19,779 nt of DNA from QEXZ01 sp034660015 (GTDB lineage: Archaea > Halobacteriota > Syntropharchaeia > Alkanophagales > Methanospirareceae): the NCBI GenBank assembly GCA_034660015.1, contig JAYEII010000147.1, forward strand, positions 1-19,779. The letters are read 5' to 3'. A model generated the notes under the pieces. It saw only the letters and a program-made list of their open reading frames with translations, was not told where the DNA came from and made no database searches. Positions 7,884-14,455 of the stretch are shown here, piece by piece. Every line of letters begins with the position of its first letter. The stretch's first letter is position 1. Position numbers and translations under genes: made by a program.

Positions 7884-9074
7884 ATGGCGTTTAGACAGGC
7901 GGTTGTGCTTGCCGCGGGAGAAGGAGAAAGGCTGAGACCGTTTACGGCATCGAAGCCGAAAGTGATGATAAAGATAGCGAACAAGCCGATTCTGCAGTAC
8001 GTGGTTGAGGCGTTGGAGAGAAACGGAATAAGGCGGATTTTGTTTGTCGTGGGCTACAAAAAAGAGAAAATAATGGATTATTTTGAAGACGGAAAAGAGC
8101 TAAGCGTGGAGATAGATTATGTGGTTCAGAAACATCTACTTGGAACTGGAGATGCACTGAAGCAGGCAGAAGGTAAAACCGACAAACGATTTCTCGTTTT
8201 GTCCGGCGACAACGTAATTGAAGCGGATACTATTTCCGATTCTGAGCTTCTGAATGCGGGAGAAGACGAAACTGCGATATTGATAAAACCGCAGCAGGAC
8301 GTGAGCAAACATGGTGTTGTAACGGTGGAGAACGGGATGGCCACGGACATTATAGAGAAACCCGGTGAAGAAATAAGCAACCTGGTAAATACGGGAATAT
8401 ACGCTTTTCAAGATTTGGACATATTCGAGTTTATTGATGGAGACCTGACGTCTGGATTAAGAAGCATGATTCAACAGGGAAAGCCGGTAAAAGCATGCGA
8501 AACGTACGGAGCATGGCTGGATGCCGTTTATCCCTGGGATATCCTGAGTTTGAACGACATAGTCCTGAAGTCGAATCCTGCAAAGATAGAAGGGAAAATT
8601 GAACGCAGCGTGACAATAGAGGGGCAAGTGTCCATAGGAAAAAAATCGGTGATAAGAGCGAACTCGTATGTGAAAGGACCCGTCATTATAGGAGACAATT
8701 GTGAGATTGGACCCAATGCGTGCATTTTCCCATCCACGAGTATAGGAAATGACGTTACAATTGGCGCATTTACAGAAATTAAGAATTCGTTGTTGTTGGA
8801 CATGGTAAAAATCGGCTCGTTCTCCGCTATCCAGCATTCTATTTTTGACGCGGGGTCGTGTGCGGAAGGCGGATTCATAGCACGGAGCGAAGACGCGGAT
8901 ATACAAATCGGCGGTGAGTATCACCATGTGAAAGTTGGAGCGATGGTCGGTGAAAATTGCGAGATGGGCAGCAACGTAATCGCGTATCCGGGGACGATAA
9001 TAGGAAATCGTTGTAAGATAAAATCAATGAAGGAGCTAAACGGGAAAATACCGGATGGAAGCTGGGTAGTATAA
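7884..9074 (+). CDS. GlmU-like nucleotidylyltransferase paralogue lacking the acetyltransferase signature
   Basis: 396 residues from the chosen ATG. The nucleotidyltransferase domain shows AAGEGERLRP (10-19), PKVMIKI (25-31) and SGDN (107-110) in place of NGDT. The C-terminal beta-helix (about 240-380) carries repeats such as VSIGKK, VIIGDN and TSIGND, but the HLCYVGDSVIG block of the upstream paralogue is replaced by GSFSAIQHSIFDAGS (311-325), so acetyltransferase activity is doubtful. A GTG at 7830 would add 18 residues; I prefer the ATG at 7884 because GGAGAGGGGGG precedes it and homologues start just before the AVVLAAGEG strand. It follows glmU by 56 bases and is probably cotranscribed. 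Probable role: another NDP-sugar (glucose-1-P type) or a hetero-oligomer partner of GlmU. Confidence 0.85.
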   Translation: MAFRQAVVLAAGEGERLRPFTASKPKVMIKIANKPILQYVVEALERNGIRRILFVVGYKKEKIMDYFEDGKELSVEIDYVVQKHLLGTGDALKQAEGKTDKRFLVLSGDNVIEADTISDSELLNAGEDETAILIKPQQDVSKHGVVTVENGMATDIIEKPGEEISNLVNTGIYAFQDLDIFEFIDGDLTSGLRSMIQQGKPVKACETYGAWLDAVYPWDILSLNDIVLKSNPAKIEGKIERSVTIEGQVSIGKKSVIRANSYVKGPVIIGDNCEIGPNACIFPSTSIGNDVTIGAFTEIKNSLLLDMVKIGSFSAIQHSIFDAGSCAEGGFIARSEDADIQIGGEYHHVKVGAMVGENCEMGSNVIAYPGTIIGNRCKIKSMKELNGKIPDGSWVV

Positions 9075-9075
9075 G

Positions 9076-9194
9076 GGGAGGCAATAGGCAAGTAGGCACT
9101 AGCCACTTAGGCACTAGCCACTAGGGGTTGGGCTAAGTACCCCAGTCACAGTGGCCAGTCCCTAGTGGCTATTCACTATTGGCTATTCACTAAG
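9076..9194. repeat. Seven-base tandem repeat and hairpin directly before glmS
   Basis: The 125-base gap holds degenerate heptads. The left half reads AGGCAAG, TAGGCAC, TAGCCAC and TAGGCAC, TAGCCAC. The right half is built of their reverse complements (GTGGCTA, TTCACTA, TTGGCTA, TTCACTA). TAGCCACTAGGG (9115-9126) pairs perfectly with CCCTAGTGGCTA (9160-9171), giving a 12-bp stem, and GGGG/CCCC at 9124-9127 and 9140-9143 could pair inside the loop. The repeat runs to within about five bases of the glmS ATG and leaves no Shine-Dalgarno sequence. It is related in style to the units after 12014 and 13603. Confidence 0.75.
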
Positions 9195-9199
9195 AAAAA

Positions 9200-11077
9200 A
9201 TGTGCGGAATTGTAGGGTATGTGGGAGAAAGGGATGCGCTGCCAATCATTCTGCAATCACTGAAAAGGATTGAATATCGCGGGTATGATTCGGCAGGAAT
9301 TGCATGCATAACGGATAATGGAATTGAGGTGTACAAGGATAAAGGGAAAGTGGATGACGTTATAGAAAAGATAAATTACTCGGAGAGCATTTCATCGAAC
9401 AGTGGAATAGGTCATTGCCGCTGGGCGACACACGGAGCACCATCAAAAACGAATGCACATCCGCATCTCGATGGCGAAGGCGGGATTGCCGTGGTACATA
9501 ACGGGATAATCGAGAACTTCCTATCGCTAAAAGAGGAGCTATTGAGCAGGGGATGCACGTTCGTATCAGAAACTGATACAGAAGTTATACCGCACCTGAT
9601 CAATCATTGTTTAAAAAATTCGGGGAACGTAGAATGGCAACTAAAAGAAGCGGTAAAGGAGACCTTATCCCGTTTGACCGGGTCTTATGCGATAATCGTT
9701 GTGGCAAAGGGTTTTGATGGTTTAGTGGCAGCGAGGAAGGAATCTCCGCTTATTATAGGCGTTGGCGACCGTGAAAACTTCATCGCTTCTGACGTGCCTG
9801 CCGTGCTTGAGCAAACGAACAGGGTAATTTATCTGGATGAGGGCGACCTCGCGGTTGTGAAGAACGATTCGGTGTACATAGAAAACGGTGGTGCCGAAGT
9901 AACGAGAGCGGAACGATTAATCCCGTGGACGATAGAGGACGCCGAGAAAGGAGGATACGAGCACTTCATGCTGAAAGAAATCCATGAGGAGCCGAAGGCA
10001 ATTACGGATACGCTCCGGGGTTACTTAACCGAGGATGAGATAACGCTGGGGATTGATTTAGGAATTGAAGGAGATACGAAAGGCAAAAGTATCTTGATGC
10101 TTGCATGCGGTACGTCCTACTATGCCGCTCTGTGTGGCAAACACATAATAGAGAACTTAGCAAAAGTTCCCGTTCAACTTGAACTTGCATCGGAATTCAA
10201 TTACACGGATTTCGTGCTGGACGGGGCGAAAGTAGTGGCAATGGCAATTACACAATCCGGGGAGACCGCGGATACACTGATGGCACTGAAAAAAGCGAAG
10301 CGATACGGGTGTAAAACGGTAGCGATAACAAATGTTCTGGGCAGTTCGGCAACAAGAATTGCCGATGAGACGATATACACCGGGGCAGGTCCGGAGATAG
10401 GCGTTGCCGCGACAAAAAGTTTTGTAGCGCAACTGGTCATTTTTTATCTGCTGGGGTTACAAAAGTCCCTTGCGAAATTACCCGAGGCGACGTTTTTGGA
10501 ACATCTCGAAGAACTGAGGAGAATGCCGCAAATAGCTCAGTTAGTGCTTGATGAAGCAAATGGAAACATACAAAAGCATGCAAGGTATCTTTCCAAATAT
10601 GACCATGCGTTCTTCGTGGGACGCGGTGTGAACCTGCCTATTGCCATGGAGGGCGCATTAAAACTGAAAGAAATATCGTACATACATGCAGAGGGTTATG
10701 CAGCGGGAGAACTCAAACACGGACCTTTTGCACTGCTTACCGAGGATACGCCGGTAGTTGCGATAGTAACGCATCAAACGTTAGGAAAGTTTAAGTTCAA
10801 TCAAAACGCTTCGCAGAACGTTTATGAGAAGACGCTGGGGAACGTGAAGGAAATAAAGGCAAGAGGAGCACCGGTGATTGCAATAGCCGAGGAAGGAGAT
10901 GAAGAGGTGGAGAAGTACGTGGATGCAGTGATAAGAGTTCCGGGGACAGGCGCAATATTCTCACCTATTCCCAATACGGTTGCTCTTCACTTGCTCGCAT
11001 ACTGGACGGCAAAGGAGCGAGGAGGATGTGAAATAGATAAGCCGAGAAATCTGGCAAAGAGTGTGACGGTGGAGTAG
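9200..11077 (+). CDS. glmS: Glutamine-fructose-6-phosphate aminotransferase (isomerizing)
   Basis: Makes glucosamine-6-phosphate from fructose-6-phosphate and glutamine, the first step of UDP-GlcNAc synthesis. 625 residues, normal for GlmS. The class II amidotransferase domain (about 1-235) starts MCGIVGYVG with the catalytic C2 that must be exposed by Met removal; RWATHGAPS (74-82), NAHPH (85-89) and NGIIEN (101-106) follow. Two SIS domains come next: CGTSYYA (303-309) with TQSGETADT (351-359), and EGALKLKEISYIHAE (484-498) with ELKHGP (504-509). The end, EIDKPRNLAKSVTVE, is the conserved GlmS tail. The ATG is fixed by C2. No ribosome binding site precedes it; a heptad-repeat hairpin occupies that space. 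The epimerase follows after 19 bases. Confidence 0.97.
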   Translation: MCGIVGYVGERDALPIILQSLKRIEYRGYDSAGIACITDNGIEVYKDKGKVDDVIEKINYSESISSNSGIGHCRWATHGAPSKTNAHPHLDGEGGIAVVHNGIIENFLSLKEELLSRGCTFVSETDTEVIPHLINHCLKNSGNVEWQLKEAVKETLSRLTGSYAIIVVAKGFDGLVAARKESPLIIGVGDRENFIASDVPAVLEQTNRVIYLDEGDLAVVKNDSVYIENGGAEVTRAERLIPWTIEDAEKGGYEHFMLKEIHEEPKAITDTLRGYLTEDEITLGIDLGIEGDTKGKSILMLACGTSYYAALCGKHIIENLAKVPVQLELASEFNYTDFVLDGAKVVAMAITQSGETADTLMALKKAKRYGCKTVAITNVLGSSATRIADETIYTGAGPEIGVAATKSFVAQLVIFYLLGLQKSLAKLPEATFLEHLEELRRMPQIAQLVLDEANGNIQKHARYLSKYDHAFFVGRGVNLPIAMEGALKLKEISYIHAEGYAAGELKHGPFALLTEDTPVVAIVTHQTLGKFKFNQNASQNVYEKTLGNVKEIKARGAPVIAIAEEGDEEVEKYVDAVIRVPGTGAIFSPIPNTVALHLLAYWTAKERGGCEIDKPRNLAKSVTVE

Positions 11078-11096
11078 GAAGAAGAGGAAGAAAAAA

Positions 11097-12026
11097 ATGA
11101 AGCTGGTTATAACTGGTGGGGCGGGATTCATAGGCTCAAATATTGCTGAAGAGCTGTTAAAGGAAAAGGATAACGAAATTATTATCGTGGACGATTTATC
11201 CACGGGAAAGATGGCGAATCTAAGGAAGTTTGATCAAAATATAAACCTTGTTAGAGGCAGCATAACGGATTTGAATTTGCTGAAGGCGGTCTTTAAGGGC
11301 GTGGATTATGTTTTCCACCAGGCTGCGATTCCTTCGGTCCCACGAAGTATAAAAGACCCGATTGCATCTAATAACGCAAATGTAAACGGAACACTGAACG
11401 TTTTGGTTGCGGCAAAGGATTGTGACGTGAAAAAAGTTGTTTATGCATCCTCTTCTTCGGTTTACGGCGATACGCCGGAGCTACCGAAGAGAGAGGATAT
11501 GACGCCAAATCCGTTGTCGCCTTATGCAGTGACGAAACTACTGGGTGAGTATTATTGCAACGTTTTCAATGATATTTACGGCTTAAAAACTGTTTCGCTT
11601 CGTTATTTCAACGTCTACGGCCCGAGACAGGACCCTTACTCGGACTACGCGGCTGTTATCCCGAAATTCATAAACCGGGTTTCAGAAAACAAGCCACCTG
11701 TGATTTATGGTGATGGCGAGCAAACGCGGGATTTTACGTTTGTGAAAGACGTAGTAAGCGCAAATATCCTTGCGGCAAAAAGTGATGCCGAGGGCGTATA
11801 TAATATCGCAAACGGGAACAGGATAAGCATAAATGAGCTTGCAAATATGATAATGAAGTTCATAGGGAATAATTTAACGTCCATACATGATGACCCCAGA
11901 GAAGGTGACATAAAGCATTCCCTGGCTGATATATCAGAGGCAAAGAAGAATTTGGGCTATGAACCAGGGTATAGCCTGGAAGAAGGGCTAAGGGGGACGA
12001 TAGAGTGGTTCAATTTAGCGGTTTAG
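11097..12026 (+). CDS. Extended SDR NDP-sugar epimerase (UDP-Glc/UDP-GlcNAc 4-epimerase-like)
   Basis: 309-residue Rossmann protein. NAD-binding GGAGFIGSN (7-15) is followed by VDDLSTG (31-37), the SDR serines ASSSSVYG (117-124), the catalytic Y143-K147 pair in SPYAVTKLLGE, and the substrate-binding segment RYFNVYGPRQDP (169-180). It fits the archaeal GalE-like group that interconverts UDP-Glc/Gal or UDP-GlcNAc/GalNAc. The location 19 bases after glmS favours the N-acetylated substrate, by inference. A dehydratase or C5-epimerase of the same superfamily is less likely. The final residues LAV and the stop lie inside a TTAGCGGTTT repeat that begins at 12014, so the original C-terminus may have been altered by repeat insertion. 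Confidence 0.88.
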   Translation: MKLVITGGAGFIGSNIAEELLKEKDNEIIIVDDLSTGKMANLRKFDQNINLVRGSITDLNLLKAVFKGVDYVFHQAAIPSVPRSIKDPIASNNANVNGTLNVLVAAKDCDVKKVVYASSSSVYGDTPELPKREDMTPNPLSPYAVTKLLGEYYCNVFNDIYGLKTVSLRYFNVYGPRQDPYSDYAAVIPKFINRVSENKPPVIYGDGEQTRDFTFVKDVVSANILAAKSDAEGVYNIANGNRISINELANMIMKFIGNNLTSIHDDPREGDIKHSLADISEAKKNLGYEPGYSLEEGLRGTIEWFNLAV

Positions 12027-12111
12027 CAAGTTAGCAGTTTAGCGGTTTAGTTTATTAGAGGTTTAGGATGGGATATCATGGGGGAGATGGTGGGAGAAAA
12101 AAAACCGCTAA
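12014..12111. repeat. TTAGCGGTTT tandem repeats with terminal inverted repeat
   Basis: TTAGCGGTTT occurs at 12015-12024 and 12039-12048, with variants TTAGCAGTTT and TTAGAGGTTT between and after. Its exact reverse complement AAACCGCTAA lies at 12102-12111, so the unit is bounded by a 10-bp inverted repeat over 97 bases. The segment GGTTTAGTTTATTAG (12044-12058) recurs in inverse orientation at 13647-13661, placing related elements on both sides of the flavoprotein gene. The left end overlaps the last codons and stop of the epimerase. Confidence 0.7.
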
Positions 12112-12132
12112 TTATTTATGCTTTTGCTTTCA

Positions 12133-12142
12133 ATTTAAATAC
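12133..12142 (+). promoter_or_regulatory. TATA-like box for the flavoprotein gene
   Basis: ATTTAAATAC lies about 30 bases before the ATG at 12172, and GGGGGAGGAG at 12158-12167 is a strong Shine-Dalgarno sequence. The gene thus looks separately transcribed from the amino-sugar operon, with the repeat unit at 12014-12111 between them. Confidence 0.45.
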
Positions 12143-12171
12143 CGAAAGTTGAAGAGAGGGGGAGGAGAAAA

Positions 12172-13572
12172 ATGGTAAAAAAGATTGTTATTGTTGGTGG
12201 TGGCATTGCCGGGATATACGTGATGAGAAACTTACTTGCGAGGAAGAGCGAAGTGGAAGAAGGAATGGACTTCACGGTATTAAAGCGAGAGAAAAGCGGC
12301 TGGGTATCTACTTGCGGATTGCCTTTTGCCTTGCGTGGCTGGTATGAGATAGACAGAACAGAGATAAACAAGCCGCAGTTCTTCCTCGACCAGGGCGTTG
12401 ATTTCAGAACCGAGACAGAAGTAACAAAATTAAATTTAGAACAGAGTAGTGTGGCACTTAAAACAGGAGAGGAGCTAAAATACGATTTTCTCGTTATAGC
12501 GACAGGGAGAAAACAATTCGTGAAAGAAACGGAACTCGAAGGTGTTTACACGTTTAATAACGAGGATGATGCGAAAAAGATAGAAGCTGCTTTGAACGAG
12601 GAAGGAGTGAAAAACGCTTATATTCGCGGTCGTGGTATTATAGGATTGCAAGCGGCAGCCGCTTTCGCAACGCGAGGATTGGAGGCAACGGTTCATGGTG
12701 GACCTCCTTCTTTGCTTCCCTCCAGCTTAGACCCTGATATGGGCGACCTGGTCAAAGAACGGATGGAGAAAGACGGCGTAAGATTCATTCTCGATAGAAG
12801 AGAAATAACGGCTATAAAAGGACACGAGGGGGGGGCAAAATCGGTGGTGATAGGAGAAAGGGAAGAGGAGAAAGAGGAGATTCCGGCAGATATAGTTATC
12901 ATCGGCAAATGGATGATCCCTGAGATAGACCTTGCATGGAAAGCGGGTGTAGATACAGGAGAAAGTGGAGGAATAGTCACGGATAGAGCAATGCACGTGA
13001 AAAAAGGAAGAGAGCATATAAGCAATGTATATGCGGTTGGTGACTGTACGGAAGTTGTAGATGGAATCACGCACCGTCCGAGACTGAATCAACTCGCATC
13101 TACCGCTGTCACTCAAGCTACGGTCATAGCTGATAACATACTTAGCGACATTAGTGGGCAACCAGGTTTATATTCCCCATGCGAATATTGTTTTGGCCCA
13201 ATAGTAGCGGATGTCGGGGGTATCTTGATGGGTTCAGTAGGTGTTACATCTGAAGCGGCGAGCCGCGCAGGGATAAAAACAATAAGTGGAAAGGCAACGA
13301 AACTCGTAAAGGCACGATACTTCCCCGGAGCGACACCACTCACACTGAAATTGATCTTCGATGCGTATACCAAGAAATTGATAGGAGCGCAAATGGTCGG
13401 CGAAGCCGGGGTTGCAGAACGTGTAAACGAGTTGGGAGTTGCTATACGTGCAGGTATGACCGCAGCGGAGATAAGAAACATGGAGAGATGCTATGACCCT
13501 TCGCAGGCGTTACTGATAGACGTGACGATAGATGCGGCGGAAAAGGCTTTGGGGATTGCACCTGTGTATTAA
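12172..13572 (+). CDS. CoA-disulfide reductase/NADH oxidase-like FAD oxidoreductase, atypical nucleotide sites
   Basis: 466-residue member of the pyridine nucleotide-disulfide oxidoreductase family. The FAD motif is GGGIAG (9-14). A single redox cysteine C48 in STCGLPFAL matches the CoA-disulfide reductase/Nox class. ATGRKQ (110-115), YAVGDC (287-292) and a dimerisation domain (about 335-466, ending with the CYDPSQALLID segment) complete it. Oddities: the acidic residue that usually ends the second FAD-domain strand is lysine (VLKRE, K38). The second dinucleotide motif is RGRGIIGLQ with Q160 where Glu is usual. The strand that normally ends in an acid or Arg reads TVHGGPPSLLP (173-183). FAD binding is likely, but NAD(P)H use is uncertain. 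Possible roles are CoA-disulfide or peroxide/O2 reduction or coenzyme M/B disulfide chemistry; none can be chosen from sequence. Confidence 0.85.
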   Translation: MVKKIVIVGGGIAGIYVMRNLLARKSEVEEGMDFTVLKREKSGWVSTCGLPFALRGWYEIDRTEINKPQFFLDQGVDFRTETEVTKLNLEQSSVALKTGEELKYDFLVIATGRKQFVKETELEGVYTFNNEDDAKKIEAALNEEGVKNAYIRGRGIIGLQAAAAFATRGLEATVHGGPPSLLPSSLDPDMGDLVKERMEKDGVRFILDRREITAIKGHEGGAKSVVIGEREEEKEEIPADIVIIGKWMIPEIDLAWKAGVDTGESGGIVTDRAMHVKKGREHISNVYAVGDCTEVVDGITHRPRLNQLASTAVTQATVIADNILSDISGQPGLYSPCEYCFGPIVADVGGILMGSVGVTSEAASRAGIKTISGKATKLVKARYFPGATPLTLKLIFDAYTKKLIGAQMVGEAGVAERVNELGVAIRAGMTAAEIRNMERCYDPSQALLIDVTIDAAEKALGIAPVY

Positions 13573-13587
13573 CTTGACAGTGTCAGA

Positions 13588-13694
13588 TTAACCGCAGAGG
13601 ATAGAGGTTTAGAGGTCCAGAGGTTTAGCTAACGAGCTGAACCGCTAATAAACTAAACCTCTAATTCCGCGTTCTCTGCGGGCTCTGCGGTAAA
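13588..13694. repeat. Nested inverted repeats between convergent genes; likely bidirectional terminator
   Basis: The outer pair is ACCGCAGAG (13591-13599) with CTCTGCGGT (13683-13691), with the related TTCTCTGCG in the right arm. The inner pair is AGAGGTTTAG (13603-13612, repeated at 13619-13628) with CTAAACCTCT (13653-13662). The inner part resembles the repeat after the epimerase, in opposite orientation. The whole fills the 136-base gap between the flavoprotein stop and the mptE stop, where a hairpin could stop transcription from both sides. It looks like one repeat type inserted into another. Confidence 0.7.
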
Positions 13695-13708
13695 CAAGCA
13701 TCATATTT

Positions 13709-14371
13709 CTACAACACATCCCCAACCAGCCGCTTCGCCCACTTCAGTTTTTTTCTCTTCCTCGCGCTTACGTTTTTATCCTCGAAATCAAAACCGATTA
13801 GCTCTATTCTTTTCGCACCGAATTCCTTCGCAAGAAACACACATCTGTCTCCATCCGTGAACCCGCCGAAATTGTAAACGTTACGCAGTGGTCTGCTCTG
13901 CGTTGTGCAGACTACATTCTCTTTTAATACGGGTAATACATTCTTCAGCTTCTCTATGTTGTCTCCGTGCGCATGCACAACAATTATCGAGCCAAGCCTG
14001 TTTGCGTATATTATGTCTGCAATATTCCCGTCTAGGTCGGTAACCACAATATCAGGTATCACCGCATTGCGAAGAAGAACGGAAGTAGCCCCGTCTGCTG
14101 CTATTACAACTGGTTTATGATGAAAAGGAAGAATATCGCTATCAAGCCTTTTTTCGCGTATATCGTTCTCCAAACAGGGTGCATTACCACAGATTATCGC
14201 AGTTTTCCCTTTTATTAGATTCTTTATCGTTTCTTTCGTGCCCTTCCCATTACTGCCTTTATGACTTATTATCCTGGATGCTTCTCTCGCCGCTCTATCG
14301 TCATTTTCCTGTTCGAAACCAAAATCCTTCAATATTTCCTTGTATGTTGGTTCCCAGGTTTTATACCTCAT
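13709..14371 (-). CDS. mptE: 6-hydroxymethyl-7,8-dihydropterin diphosphokinase, MptE type (DUF115)
   Basis: 220 residues of the archaeal MptE family, which activates 6-hydroxymethyl-dihydropterin with ATP for tetrahydromethanopterin (or folate-like) synthesis. It is unrelated to bacterial FolK. Family marks are IICGNAPCLEND (59-70), VIAADGATSVLL (89-100), PDIVVTDLDG (106-115), VVHAHGDNIEKL (131-142), QSRPLRNVYNFGGFTDGDR (158-176) and LIGFDFED (191-198). The ATG at 14371 has no ribosome binding site; a TTTTAAAA box 26-33 bases upstream suggests a leaderless message. It is convergent with the flavoprotein and divergent from the RCK-DHH gene. Its presence points to a C1-metabolising euryarchaeon. 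Confidence 0.88.
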   Translation of the reverse strand: MRYKTWEPTYKEILKDFGFEQENDDRAAREASRIISHKGSNGKGTKETIKNLIKGKTAIICGNAPCLENDIREKRLDSDILPFHHKPVVIAADGATSVLLRNAVIPDIVVTDLDGNIADIIYANRLGSIIVVHAHGDNIEKLKNVLPVLKENVVCTTQSRPLRNVYNFGGFTDGDRCVFLAKEFGAKRIELIGFDFEDKNVSARKRKKLKWAKRLVGDVL

Positions 14372-14396
14372 GTTAAATAAAGTATAAAAGAAAAGT

Positions 14397-14404
14397 TTTT
14401 AAAA
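14397..14404. promoter_or_regulatory. Shared TTTTAAAA box between mptE and the RCK-DHH gene
   Basis: The only strong TATA-like sequence in the 84-base divergent gap is the self-complementary TTTTAAAA. It stands 26-33 bases before the mptE ATG, the leaderless spacing, and about 52 bases before the ATG at 14456, leaving that gene a leader of roughly 25-30 bases. A CAATAAATAAC near 14433 is an alternative for the plus-strand gene. Confidence 0.35.
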
Positions 14405-14455
14405 GGAGAAGTTCAAGGGATAAATCCAATTACAATAAATAACTAAAAAGCAGAA

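Noticed and set aside
8457..8927. 156-residue minus-strand open frame inside the second nucleotidylyltransferase gene
   Set aside because: It is antisense to conserved hexapeptide-repeat codons and has no ribosome binding site or family motif.
6571..9074. Recent tandem duplication of glmU
   Set aside because: The two proteins differ throughout and in the C-terminal site, so the duplication is old; no nucleotide-level repeat is visible.
9076..9199. glmS ribozyme
   Set aside because: The region is built of heptad repeats and one long hairpin; I cannot see the double-pseudoknot core of the bacterial ribozyme, and the cleavage site context is missing.
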